From the NCBI RefSeq assembly GCF_901709675.1, contig NC_051101.1:4546501-4610500 (forward strand): a stretch of DNA of 64,000 nucleotides. The letters run 5' to 3'. Both the position numbers and the translations under genes were made by a program. The DNA comes from Syngnathus acus (taxonomy: Eukaryota > Chordata > Actinopteri > Syngnathiformes > Syngnathidae). This document shows positions 49,101 to 60,690 of this stretch, one piece after another (the first letter of the stretch is position 1; the number at the start of each line of letters is the position of its first letter). Below the pieces are notes generated by a model. That model was given only the letters and a program-made list of their open reading frames with translations. It had not been told where the DNA came from and made no database searches.

Positions 49101-52100
49101 CTGAATGTTGCATGTGAGAGGAACTTGTTGAGATCAAAAGGAGGAATAGAAACGCACTAAGAATATCTCAGACTTTGATGTACGACTCTTTCCATCTCAT
49201 GTAGCTTTCTTAAAAGAATAGCTTGTAGAATTCTGGAAATGTATAGAACTCATTCATTTTCAACTCAAATCATTTTGATAGCATGCCAACAATCTTGTGG
49301 GCCCACAATATGAAGTTGTAACTTCCTCCCACCTCAATGAGTAGATACTAAAGTTCTATATTAATCCATACCATAGCAAGTGCAGCAAGAACAAGAGCCA
49401 GGTACATCAATGTTTCCTCTTCCCAACAATGTCAGTAAAAGCCCAATTGGCCTCTGTGTTGAGTGTTTTATCCATCTCCATCTGCTCAACTGCAAATGGT
49501 CAACACATTCAGCTTTTAAAATCTCAAATCCATACATTTTGTGGCTTGCACCAAGCCCGATTGTGTCGAGAAACAGAAAAAGAGCCAATACAGTATCAAC
49601 CTTGAGATCAAAATCTTGCAGATGTGCAAATTGTTGTGTTAGTGTTTTAATGTTTTGATGCTGCATAATGCAAAACCTGATTCAAATGATCCGGCTAGTT
49701 ATCCAGCAACCGTGGCTCCTTAGGTAGTTTGCCACCACCAGAGTGTGAATGTTTGAGTGCATGAATCTGTAAATCATCTCCAGCATGCCCGTGACCCCCG
49801 TGGGGACAACAGTATAGAAAATGGATGGATGGGGAAAAAAATCACTATATGAATCTAATTCACTATTATTATTAGACAATTTACATAGACTTTTTTTTTT
49901 TTACAGTCACAAGGATGGCCCTCTGAGGGAAACCACAACTAACATGTGGCCCATGGTGACAATTAGCTTGACACTTCTGCCTTAATTAAAGGCTGGTTTG
50001 TCTTATCAATTTGCTAAAATAAAAGATCGTCTACCAAGTCCAGACTATAAAAATACCTTCTTCATTTGTTTTTGTGGTCCGTCACACTGTGCAAACAGTG
50101 GCAGGACTTCAGTGAAACTGGAATGGCTCCTGCAATAAATCCTCATAATTCAAGTCGAATTACATCAGTGTTTTTTCTTTTTTAATGTAAGCCTGAATTA
50201 TCTTACAATCAAAGAGAATTCCTGATGTGTTCTGTTGTTAACTAAACTATCCAAAACGTCTTCTGATTGACAGCTGTGATACCCATATCACATAATATCC
50301 ATATCCAAAATTAATACTTTCCACTTTGTATCTTTTTGAAATAAAGTTAAACTAATGATTAACTAGTTCGCTCTCTTTGTGGGGTACATCACGCAATGTA
50401 TTCTAAAAAATTCTATAATCTATTTAGCATGCAGGTTAAAGATCAAATACTAGTATATTGTTGCATAGAAGAAAGGGCAGGCTAATGATTACAAGTTCTC
50501 CTCTGAGGTTGGAAGCCACCACAAGGTCACATATATCACTTCATAATACATGATACTGAATTCATCACCGAGAGGCAATGAATAACAATTCACAAAACTC
50601 ATTCATGGGTAACACAATACTGTTCTTATCTATTCCATTCTTTCACTTCAGGCGCACCGTTTGAAGCATGACACATTTGAAAGAGACTGTCAATCATTCT
50701 TCTACTTGCTCAAATGATTTTATGCCCCAAGCAGCTTATCTATCCAATTTAATTTTGACCTATTTACATGTGCTGCACATTTCAAATGACATGTAACTGA
50801 CTAACTAAGTATACATGTTATGCATTGTTTGAACTTTCAAATTCACAAAATGAGCAATTGCAAATTGTCAACACCAGAGCAATTTTTTGTCAGTTGTTAG
50901 GACATAAAGTAAAAAGTTAGAATGTTCTTATAAAAACAGAAGAAGCACAACATTGAAGAAAATTGGGCAGCAAAGCAAAACAAAAACACAAAAAGTGTTA
51001 AAGATTTTTAATTAAGCAATAATACAAAAAGCTGAGAACGGGATCAGGCTAGGAACAGTTCACTGGTCACAGCAAAGAGTTCACAGCAAACAAATACAGT
51101 ACAAGTATCCACTGTAAAGTTGACACTTGGAGGTCAAAGACATGAACCTGAGGCTAGCGACTGATGTGAAGGGAGAGTGTGTTCCTGCTCCCTCCTCCAT
51201 CCAAGACACATGGGTTATAATACATTTTCTCGTTTTCATGTGAATGTCAGCTCTTTTGCTCGAACCAGTAATATTCATGTGGAAAAATGGCTCTTCCACT
51301 GGACACATTTTGGCATTAAAATGAAACATTTTCCTGCAGCTGACAAGAGGCCATATTTTCTTAGCTTAGGATGCACGGAACGTGGCCATATAGAGCAGGC
51401 GGAAGTTGTAAAACCGTTGAAATAAAAGATAATTTGGACGTATTTTCATACCTGAAAATTCGTCATTAAACACACGGATATTTAAAACTCAAGCAAACAC
51501 CTAGACAGTCATATATTATGTATACAGGTGTTAAGTCTGATTTAATGTATTTGTGCAGTAGTAATACCTGTATAAAAATATCTTTATGCTGAATTGTTGT
51601 GAATGAAAAGCGTCTACAGCAGAAAGTGCTGGTTCCTTTTGGCTTGAGGCAACAAAGGTGGGCCAATTGCATCTTAGATACTTCAGACATGAACATTAAA
51701 TATATGAAGGCAAACCCTTGGCGTGTACATAAACATCGTACTGTTTTATATTTCTATATACATATATATTTTAACGTAAACGCTTTAAATTATTACAAGC
51801 AACTTACACAGAAAAAATGATCAAATCGTATTCCTTGGCAAGCTTATGATTTTATCAATAGAGGGAAAAAAAAGTCTGATCAACAGAAATGAATAAAATA
51901 GCTTAATGCAAAACAGTTTGTGGCACAATTTCTTCCTGATAAAGTGTTTAATCAAAAAGTGATGGCGAACAATGCCAAATTACATGGAGCCAACATCTGC
52001 GTCCTCTTTCTGGCAAAACTACAAGAGGCTTGCTTTGGATTCAGCTTCAGTGTATCACAGCTGTGGTTTCATAACCACTAAGCCAAACATACTTTTGCTT

Positions 52101-54122
52101 TTTGCCCAATGATATGCCCCAAAACAATACAACTGAGCTTAGTTAATGGGATTCTGACAACACAAGATTGAAATTATGTCCAACAATACAGTTAGATACA
52201 GACGTATGTGGATAATGTTTTTTTTGTTTTACTATTTTTGCCTTTCCATTCTCTGTTTACCGTTTTCAGTACGTACAATATTTCATGGTTATGATCAGCA
52301 AAGAAGTAAGAGGGCAAATCAACCACACATGAAAAACAAGTGAGTGGCTGTTTTTCATTCAATTAGTTTGTAATTATGGAAAAAGAGACCCCTAATGGGA
52401 CAGCCCGAATGGAAAAGGATAGGATTTTACGAAATCAAACAACCACCTGAGGACAATTTACCAAACTTTGTTTTTTTTTTTACGTGGGAGGAGGGCGATC
52501 TTCTAACTGAGATTCAAATCCCAAACATCAGAACTGTTGGGCAAAAGTTAATGAGTATAATAAATGATAAACTAACCTGAACCCCCTTATCTGATGTGCT
52601 GCTGTGACATGAATCACACAAGTCCCAAATTGGAGGTGAACTGCATAAAATGACTATAATTCTTAAATAGTAAATAGCAAACTTCTTGAATAAAGATAAA
52701 ATATGAAAATTTATAATTCAATTATGTTTTGACTGGTTTAGTTTCATTGTGTTGGTGCACAAACGCAAATCATTCCAACGCTGCCATTATCCCTTTACTT
52801 CTGAATCTAACCGTTTTAGAATAGCACAATTACCGTTTGATAAAAAATGTTTCACCAAATTTTGTGTTTTTTTTTTTTATTACATCCTGAACTCAAAGAA
52901 AAGTAATTTCCGTCAACTTCATTTGGTGATGCTGCTAGTATAGGCTCCAGCACGCCCGCGACCCTTGTGAGGATAAGCGGTTTGGAGGATGAATGAATGA
53001 ATAAATTTGGTGATTTGCTTGTACTGGACTGTAACAATATGCTGCTCAGTTATATGTAATATAGGATTACTATTAGTTCTCACTTCCGCTTTAAATGTTA
53101 CTAAGGGTCAAAGATAAAATATACAATATTGCAGATTACAAATAATATTGGCAAAAAGTTTAATCTTTCATATCCATTTTGGGGCATCCTAAATAATACG
53201 TTTGCGCTTGAATCTAAATCATAAAAAGTTTAAAAAAACAAACGTATTTTAATTATATCACCTGTACAATATTAACTAATACAAATGATAATACTACAAA
53301 TTTTAGTACCATTCAAACAGAAGCACTAGAACATCAAGATATCTTTAAATGATTCAAAATCACAACCTTTGTGATGATAAAACAGCAAAAGCATTACAAC
53401 CCCAGCCAAAGTTATTTTTATGAAAATTGACAACCCAAAGACAACAATTGATTCTGAAATTGAACGGAAACACTCAAGCCTGTCCGGAGGATTATCTTTG
53501 TACCGATTTGTTAAAGCGGCAGAAAAATGGTAGTTCTGGAAGATAATTGATTGAATAAACTGAAACACTCCCATCCCCCCTCACCTTGCTCTTCTTCTTT
53601 TTGTCCGCTCCAAAGAATTTTCCAAGCTGATCCAGAACGGTGGGGTTCTTCTTCCTGCGGCCTAACCCAAAGGTGGCCTGTGCAGCGCTGCTTGCGGATG
53701 CCATACTTGGGAGAGTCGTAATTAGTGGTTAAGTTGTCAAAAGTGTGGGTTTACGTCTCTCTTTGGAACGAGAGCGCAAAGAAGATGGAAGTGAGATGGA
53801 AGAGGGAAGGAGGAAAGGCTAGCTTAGTCTAGGTCCTGCTCGGGGCTCTCCGACCCGCACTCTGAAGCCGCTCCGCTGTGCTCCTGGATAGTCTGCAGCT
53901 CGTCCGATTCAGAGGGTCGCTCTTTGAAGGTGTTGTCCTCTCGGCCCGGGGCATCTCGGGAGAAAAGGCGGGCCAGATGGGGGCGCGGTGTGGCAGCGTC
54001 AGGGTCAGCTGTGCTGGCCGAGGTCCAGGCTGAGCGGGGGCCCTCAGCGCCTGTGGAGTCAGTCACCGCCGGCTTCTCCGAGATGCAGCCATTGTTCTTG
54101 TTTGTATCTGTGTCACCCATTC
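43112..54122 (-). CDS. mbp: Golli/MBP locus: myelin basic protein with upstream golli exon (whole locus)
   Basis: Seen: five - strand exons (53704-53585, 47276-47172, 47056-47030, 44978-44901, 43144-43112) join in phase 0 to encode 120 residues. A golli-type exon lies immediately upstream (54122-53824). Hallmarks are the VLDQLGKFFG N-terminal segment, ENAVVHFFRTIVSPAPP (mammalian ENPVVHFFKNIVTPRTPP), GSLTRIFKM and the C terminus GSRSSSPARR. Known: MBP is a basic, intrinsically disordered peripheral membrane protein that adheres the cytoplasmic leaflets of compact myelin. Golli isoforms act in neural and immune cells and influence calcium entry. ZNF236 is the mammalian neighbour. Oddities: shorter than human 18.5-kDa MBP (about 170 residues), and golli and MBP are not in one frame. 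Whether this is the mbpa or mbpb copy is not proven; the znf236 linkage favours mbpa. Confidence 0.95.
44262..44400 (+). repeat. Interspersed repeat fragment (mbp intron 4)
   Basis: CATTCATCCTCATTAGGGTC ... CCAGCCGACTT ... CTGGAGTGGTCACAAGCCA matches the CATCCATTTTCT/GGGTCGCGG/CTGGACTGGTCGCC fish repeat type. Confidence 0.5.
44901..44978 (-). CDS. mbp: mbp exon 4
   Basis: Twenty-six codons from CCTTGTTCTAG to a GTATTA donor: GDQKSAKAKRSSGGDG, then KGSLTRIFKM. The end matches mammalian GTLSKIFKL. No counterpart of the mammalian GRGLSLSRFSW exon was found in the 2-kb intron before it. Confidence 0.92.
45229..45283 (+). repeat. Interspersed repeat fragment
   Basis: ATCCATCCATTTTACATT followed by GGGCGAGAGGCAAGTTACAC, two diagnostic blocks of the same repeat family with the middle deleted. 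Confidence 0.5.
47030..47056 (-). CDS. mbp: mbp exon 3 (27-nt microexon)
   Basis: Only nine codons (VSPAPPKSR) between CTCTCTCTCAG and GTGAGT, phase 0. Matches mammalian VTPRTPPPSQGK, keeping a PxxP (PAPP) SH3-type motif but with the two Thr-Pro kinase sites reduced to one Ser-Pro. The intron before it is 115 nt. Confidence 0.9.
47172..47276 (-). CDS. mbp: mbp exon 2 (VVHFF core)
   Basis: Not visible as a long frame. Found by reading the - strand from a TTGTCTCTTCTCAG acceptor. Thirty-five codons run GSFRGALSPGPQK...RKRGPENAVVHFFRTI to a GTGAGT donor, phase 0 at both ends. This is the conserved membrane-binding amphipathic segment of MBP. Intron 1 upstream is 6.3 kb. Confidence 0.95.
48061..48360 (+). 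mobile_element. Non-autonomous DNA-element-like repeat ('ggcccg' family), copy 2 (mbp intron 1)
   Basis: Shares TCAAGGTCTGGGGCC, TATGTGGCCCATGAAAGCAA and GGGTTGACAGTCATAATGGC with the repeat at 745-1015, in the same order and similar spacing. Confidence 0.5.
49783..49837 (-). repeat. Interspersed repeat fragment (mbp intron 1)
   Basis: On the - strand: CCATCCATCCATTTTCTATA, then GGGGGTCACGGGCATGCTGG, a classic piece of the family at 44262. Confidence 0.6.
49895..49975 (+). repeat. Fragment of the 'ggcccg' repeat family, copy 3
   Basis: TTTACAGTCACAAGGATGGC, CCTCTGAGG and ATGTGGCCCATGGTGACAAT match the right end of copy 2. Confidence 0.4.
52937..52997 (-). repeat. Interspersed repeat fragment (mbp intron 1)
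   Basis: On the - strand: CCGCTTATCCTCACAAGGGT, CGCGGGCGTGCTGGAGCC. Same family as 44262 and 49783. Confidence 0.6.
53585..53704 (-). CDS. mbp: mbp classic exon 1
   Basis: The ATG at 53704-53702 starts MASASSAAQATFGLGRRKKN, followed by PTVLDQLGKFFGADKKKKSK, 40 codons to a GTGAGG donor in phase 0. VLDQLGKFFG matches mammalian ILDSIGRFFG. Ala2 would be exposed for N-terminal acetylation after Met removal, as in other MBPs. Confidence 0.95.
53705..53823 (-). promoter_or_regulatory. mbp: mbp 5' UTR / core-promoter interval between golli stop and MBP start
   Basis: A 119-nt stretch, pyrimidine-rich on the - strand, separates the golli stop codon from the classic MBP ATG. In mammals the classic MBP start site lies at the end of the golli exon, so this interval should be 5' UTR for MBP transcripts and 3' UTR for golli transcripts. 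No TATA box is evident. Confidence 0.45.
53824..54122 (-). CDS. mbp: Golli exon (golli-MBP specific coding exon, ends in stop)
   Basis: Reading down the - strand, a TTTCTTTGCAG acceptor is followed by GA-ATG. The frame runs 98 codons from MGDTDTNKNNG through RLFSRDAPGREDNTFKERPS and DELQTIQE to EQDLD, then TAA (53826-53824). The central block is nearly identical to mammalian golli (SRDAPGREDNTFKDRPSESD). The ATG sits 2 nt after the acceptor, so the exon may carry the start codon or continue an upstream golli exon; no such exon (MGNH-type start) was found up to 64 kb. In mammals the golli frame reads into MBP exon 1, whereas here it terminates 119 nt before it. Confidence 0.9.
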
Positions 54123-54346
54123 CTGCAAAGAAACAACAAGGGTCACTTATGGGCTGAGGCCTGCATGGCACACAGCACACTACAAGAACACAATGGGCCC
54201 TTTTGACGACACTGCGCCCTTCCTGCTGCTGGGTTAAGAGGTCCAAAAACATCAGCATCTGAACCAGAATGAACCTTGACTGATCTGCTTGAATATTCAG
54301 TCCGTTTTTCCAGCCTTCTCTTTATCGTACAGTGCAGTGGAAAAAG

Positions 54347-54440
54347 TACCGTATTTTCCACACTATAAGGCGCACTTAAAAACTTAAAATTTACTCAAAA
54401 AAAACACAGTGCGCCTTATAATACAGAGCACCTTATATAT
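54347..54440 (+). mobile_element. MITE with TACCGTATTTTCC terminus, copy 3 (left part)
   Basis: TACCGTATTTTCCACACTAT, AAGGCGCACTTAAAAACTTA and GTGCGCCTTATAA match copy 1 closely. A right terminus was not found, so this copy looks truncated. It lies 225 nt upstream of the golli exon. Confidence 0.75.
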
Positions 54441-55553
54441 GGATCAATTGATGAATTTGTTGATCCATACTGGTTGTACACAGCGCTCTGCCAAAATGTT
54501 TCAGTACGTTTTAGTACGAATAGTCAATTACAAGGTCGCATTTCAGCATTACGGCAACTGTGGTCAGGGTCGTCACTGAATAAGCTACTACTGGTCGATC
54601 GCATGACATTAAAAAAAAAAAAGTTTTTCTATAGACTAGAATCACTTGATTGACATACATGTAAGCCTATCGAGAGGCATTCACAGTGAACCCCCCCCCC
54701 CCTCACCGCAGCATTAGGGACCATTAGGCCAGAATGGCCCAAATTCAGTGGCCAGGGGTCATCAGTAGCTGCAGCTAGTAGTTTCAAAATCCTGGTCGTC
54801 TGAGTGCTAAACTAGCCTATTGTAAATGTTTATGGGCTGTAGAAATAGGATGTAGAATTCCCACTGAAAGGACTGAAACAATATTTGGCCACCACCCCTT
54901 TTTTGTGAGGGTCACTCATGAACAATGTGGGAATCAGTCTAACAGCTGGACAGATGCTAGCTCAGTCTCAGGCTGGTGGCAGCCCCATCATTACGACTCA
55001 TAATCAGTTGGATCGTGTGTGTGCTTGGAGCCAACCTTAATTTATCCTCATGGATACCTACAGGTAAATTTCACTCAATAATTCTAAAGCAGAGCGCTGC
55101 GAGACATCTAGTGCATTGCTGCCAACAAAACAATATACACACTGTACTGTGGAGGAATGGTGTTGGACTACATGAGACAATATGCAATATGACTGAAACA
55201 ATGGCCCGTTGTCAGAGCTGCATAGTTATTACAAAGGGACAAAGGGTCTCGTGTCACTAAAATAACTCCTATAAGTATGGATTTCAACATGGTGACACCT
55301 ACCAGATTTGAGACTAAAGGCTACAGGGCTGCCGACACAAGCTGCTCCATTTTAGCTCGCTACTCACACTAGGATTACGTGATTAGGATTCATTAAATTC
55401 TTCACTTTAATCTTCCAGCACGTAGTTTATCAATGTTTTTCTTTTCATGTGTGTTCTCAGAGTTAATAGAAGTTCATGCAGATTATTTTAAATGATTTTT
55501 GATCCCATGCATTTTGGGAAAAATTGCAAGCATGCCCAAAACACACAGTGATG

Positions 55554-55817
55554 TACCGTATTTTCCAGACTATAAATTGCTCCAGAGTACAACTTGCACC
55601 AGCCATAAATTGCATAAATAAGAAAAAAAAGACATATATAAGTCGCGCTGGAGTATAGAAATTTATTTGATCAAATCTAACACCAAGAACAGACATGTCA
55701 TCTTGAAAGGCAATTTAAAATAAGAATAGAACAGAGGCAACAACAGGCTGAATAATTTTACGGGTATGAAACTATGAAAAAAAACTGCGATTTACGTATA
55801 GTCCCAAAAATACAGTA
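55554..55817 (+). mobile_element. MITE with TACCGTATTTTCC terminus, copy 4
   Basis: Left end TACCGTATTTTCCAGACTAT; right end GACTAT-type inverted copy ending CCCAAAAATACAGTA. Length 264 bp. Interior of the 'taagtcgc' type, unlike copies 1 and 3. Confidence 0.75.
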
Positions 55818-57249
55818 ATTACACCGGGCGGGAACTGCATTGCAAGATTATGTTAACCTCATCGATGACAGATTGCAGACTGATAATATTACAAATATTG
55901 TAGTAATATTACAGAATATCCTCATCTGTCAGATGGCACACATCACCACACCCAAGATTGTAAGAAAGTGGTTTTATAATAAAGTATATTAACCCCCTTT
56001 TTAATTGTTCCCTTGATCTCAGTGACAGTGTTTAATACAACATGAAAGATAATGACATGGAAACATGGGTTGTATACATAAAAACGGCGCAAATTATTTG
56101 CTCGCAGTGACTGGTACAAGCCTGTAACCCAGCGACATCACCATTATTCATCTTTTGATGTTAAGACTCTGTCAAAAATGTTTACAGTCTCCAGCAAAAA
56201 TGAAGGACTTGCTGCCATAGTTTTCATACTTTATGAGGAGCATGTCCATGCCAAACAATGGCATCAACAAAGTTTGATTACATTTTTGTGCTTCACAGTG
56301 TGTACACTGTACAAAGTTTCACAAGATACCGTATTGTCAACAAATTTACTCAACGGTACAAGACGAAGGAAAGGTAAGAACATCATTCTTTCAAGATTTG
56401 ACTTCAATATAAACTGTATAATAAACTGTATGTATATTATCCCCTCCCCATCTACAACAACTCTTGAGAAAGTGGTAGTAGAACAAACCAACTGGTGAGA
56501 CTTTTGCCAGAATAATGTGAAAAGATCTAATACATTTTACCTATATTTTAAACTGCTATAGATTATAAAATATTTGGTCTAGGGCAATACAATTTTGCAT
56601 AATATCCTAAATCTATTTGAATATTTCACAAAAAATAAATCAGGAAAATCCATGACTCAAACTGACCCTTGGTCTAGTTGGCACAGAATGACCTTTCATG
56701 AAAGTGGCCAAAATTATGAGCCAAATAACTAAAGACACTCAACAACTCTCCACCTGATGAATAGCTATCATTGTGAGGATACTACAACTGCAGAAGCAGC
56801 ACTTCATGCAAAACAGGCTAAGGGCTAATTATCCACTAGTCTGGTGGGAGCAGGTGTATTTTGAAAGAGTGCTCCTTCCAGTAATATTGGAAAGATTCAT
56901 GAGCTGAAATTTGCATGTAATGACAAAGTTATACACCTCTTGGACAGACCACAAATGACCATAGAAAAATACCTCTTGTACAAAATATATTTTAGAAATT
57001 GTGTAAATTGAACTTAGATATATGTTTCTAGACATGTTCCAAGATTGAAAAATGTGCAAAAACTGAGAAGTACTAATCTCTACTCAATAGTAGATTTATA
57101 GTTTTAAATGTTTTTTAACTGTGATATTTTTTATGATTTTTGGGGAGGGCGTGGGTGAGACAGGAAGCAGTAACACGCTTCAGTCCTGGCATGAGTAACA
57201 AGCAGTTAGCGATTTGACTAGGACTAGCAAGATGTGGCTGTTATTTTTA

Positions 57250-57255
57250 AAGCTC

Positions 57256-57301
<46 letters not shown>

Positions 57302-57307
57302 GAGCTT
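57250..57307. repeat. AT-rich palindrome, 58 bp
   Basis: AAGCTCTATTA, then a TA run, then TAATAGAGCTT: a perfect inverted repeat that could extrude as a cruciform. A further TA run follows to about 57325. Confidence 0.9.
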
Positions 57308-59637
57308 ATATATATATATATATACATACATATGTATTTTTTTTTTTATTCATTTAAATTTGGCAACACTGTTAACAACACTCTTCTTTGTGGTGTGTGC
57401 AATTTAAAAGACATTTAATTTTACAGGGACTTTGCTCGTTATTTAATTACTGTAACTTTGCATACCGGTTTTTCAAATCATTTCTAGTCTTTTGGTGCAT
57501 GCTAAAAAGTATAAGCATAATATTGCTTTTAGTAAGAATCTGCAATTGTATTTACACTGAGAGTGAGGTCAAACTATAAAATGCTTTCATACATCTTATA
57601 ATGAGACTGAACTTAACATCCTCTTAGTCTTGGTTAACACTTCTTTTATCAGTTCAACTGGAAGGTTTGGTGAACAAAAAGTGAAAGATCCAGATCTGGA
57701 TGGTTTAATATGCAGAGAGTAGGCCCTAAATCTCACCAGTTTTCCTCCTCTTCTCGGTATGAAGAGGATGTGAAGCCGAGCATCGTGGGATGGTGGAACG
57801 GAAAACATTCCAGATAACAAAAAAAAACGGAATTACAGTATGTGGCTTGAGACCAAAACTCCTACCCAGCAGTGAAAACACCTCTGTTGCTACATTCATG
57901 CTGGATGTGAAGCACCCACAATGCAAGAAAAGACACTTCACTGTCTCTAAAAGCCCAGGCAGCATTCAAGAGTTCAGATGTTCAGCGATAAGACAGATAA
58001 TGTAACAACAAGAACATTGTGCTATCCCAGCAAAGCTCCTCTAACGATCTAACCTCCCATTTGGAAAATGATTTCAAATGACAGATGTGGCTCCCAAAAA
58101 TGCACTTGCGATTCATACAGGCAACATGACTGGGCAATTCATAATATCCCCAAGTCTCGAAGAGATGTTAATTTACTGTACTAATTTAAAACCTCCATAA
58201 ATACCCAATCTTTGGTAATGTGCTGCTGTATAATTAAGGTGATGAATTCATGTGGTTACACCACAGCACTTCACTTGACAAAATATGACATCATAACTAC
58301 ATTTTTTAACGATTCAGTCATGTATGTGTTTAATCAGTGCAATGGGGAAGTGTCAGTTTTGGTATTTTCGCTACCCACCATTCCCTCATCTTGGACTCAA
58401 GTCAAAAACATGCACCACACACTCATACACAAATACAAACACACAGAATTTGGATGATTGTCCTGCCAGCTGGTCAAGGCCAGATGACAAGTTCAAGAGG
58501 CCACAAGAACAAGGATGCACTTCGCCTGATAACATGGAGCACCAACACAAAATGCATAGAAACATGGTGCATTTCAATGTAATCTGGAAAGAGGAAAATG
58601 AATGCATCTGCATAATCAAGGATCCATCTGGGGCAAAAATAGAAATTGCAGACAATTTCCATGAACTAAAGCTCATCCTTTTGCAAGAATCTGACAGAGA
58701 AGCAACGAGATCAGAGGCGAGAGAGAGAGCTGAGAGCAATGTGTGAATGTGAACAATGGTGTGAAAGCAAAGACCACTGTTTCAGTGATGGATGTTTCCC
58801 TTTAACAATCAGAGCCTTTGAGAGGGAAGGCGGGGCTTCATGATGGCAGTGATGGGGCAAGTGTCAACCTGTGTCTGACACTGCCATAGAGACGAAATAC
58901 TGAACCGCAACACTTAACAGGACACAAATGCACGCACACTTCGACACGTCAACACACCAATACATTTGAGATGTGATCATTTTATGCAGCTATTGCTCAG
59001 CACTTGGCCGCATATCACAGATTGGACATTTCCTGTCTACCGCTACAAATAAAATCACATTTTATATCCTTAATATCTTAACTTCACACTGGCTTGCCCT
59101 GTTCGTTTGCTGTCTCTTAAATTTTCTCCAGCCAATTTGGCAGCCCGAGTACATCAGGTACATTCACAAGCGCTCCCACCGTCGCCACAGTTGTTAGATT
59201 GGACACCTTGGATTGGACGAAGGTACTAGGACACAGAGTGAACTGTCAACAATTTATTTCGAAACAAACGAATAGCTGTAATCTTGCCAAAACAAGATTA
59301 AACTAGTACTGTACTGCAACTACCAGCCTACAGTTTCTCTGCCAATTACACTTTGTTGCCTTTTCGGGTCTCCCATAAAATTATGGATTTCAGAACTTAT
59401 GAACAATGCAACTGCAGTTGTGCAAGCGTAACACTTTGACAATCATTACATTAAACCAATACGCAATGTTAAATCAAGAACCATTTTCCGTCTATATAAG
59501 GGTAGCCATCGGATGTTGGCAAACAACTCAATGATCAGCAATGCAACACAATTAAAATAGCTCTTCTCCACAAAATCAGAACCTGATCACTTTTCATCAC
59601 AGTTTGTGGTTTGAATCATAACTTCACATTATTACTA

Positions 59638-60690
59638 AACCCAATTCCAATGAGGTGAGGCTGTCAATTTAAACAAATAAAAAGAGAACACAATGATTTG
59701 CAAATCTTTCTCAACCTATATTAAATCAAATACAAAAACAAGAAATTGATGTTCAAACTGATAAACATTGTTTTATGTTCACCTGTTTGGAAGATTTGAC
59801 TGGTGAGTGTCATAACTGGGTATATAAAGAACATACCCGAAAGGCTCAATTGCAAAGAAGCGGTGAGGTGCGCTGAACAACCGTGTGAGCAATTAGGATG
59901 ACAATTTGCACTTGCAAGGCATTTAGGGATTTCATCATCTCGAGTCTATAATTACGTACATCAAAACGTTTAGAGAATATGGAGAAATGTCTTTATGTAT
60001 AAGTGGCAAGGCAGAAAACCAACATTAAATGCCTGTGACTTTCAATCCCTCGAGTGGTACTGCATTAAAAACCAGCAGCCGAGTGTAAAGGATATTACCA
60101 CATGGGTTTAGGAAAACTTAAAAAAAAAAACAAAAACATTTTACACTTCACTACATCTTCAGATGCAATTTAAAACTCGACCAAGCAAAGCCAAATGCCA
60201 CCTGCTTCTCTGGGCTCAAAATTCAGTATGCTGTGGTTCTATGAGGTCTGACCATGGCATAGGTAACTTGTGCAACTGTGAAGGCAACGTGAATGCTAAA
60301 AGGTACATAAAGGCTTTGGAGCAAAATATCCTGCATCATCCAGCAACACCTTTTTCAGGGCCGTCCCTGTTTATTTCACCAAGACAATGCCAAGCCAAAT
60401 ACAACATGTGTTTATAACAGCATGGCTTCAAAGTCTGAGTCCCAAACTGGCCTGCCAGCAGTCCAGATATGCGTCTCATTGAAAATGTGCGGTGCATTAT
60501 CAAGGGCAAAATACGACAACAAAGACAGTGGACTGTTGAGCAATTTAAGCGTTGTATGATGTGAAAACGGGAAAGGACTCCACCTACTGTACCGTGCAAA
60601 GCTTTAACAAGAGGTGTCCTAGTTCCCAAACACTTATTGAGTGTTACAATACAAATGCAGCCAGTATTGAATGCAAACTCAATGAGGCCC
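59638..60690 (+). mobile_element. Degenerate Tc1/mariner-like transposon copy with decayed transposase
   Basis: Starts ACCCAATTCCAATGAGGTGA, as a widespread fish Tc1-like family does. Transposase traces in shifting frames include a GNLCNCEGNVNAKRYIKALE stretch (60261-60320), QDNAKP with the second catalytic Asp (about 60384), and NWPASSPDMRLIENV with the Glu of the DDE triad (about 60446-60490). Frameshifts, stops and internal deletions break the gene, and the right inverted terminus is not recognisable. Not functional. Confidence 0.75.

Noticed and set aside
58324-58746. 140-codon + strand frame with a hydrophilic C terminus
   Set aside because: The overlapping - strand frame is also long (117 codons) and neither has a recognisable domain. 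Left open for a database search but not annotated.
59345-59372. - strand ATG (MGDPKRQQSVIG) as a possible golli first exon
   Set aside because: Only the MG start resembles golli exon 1; the following residues do not match and a stop follows soon after.
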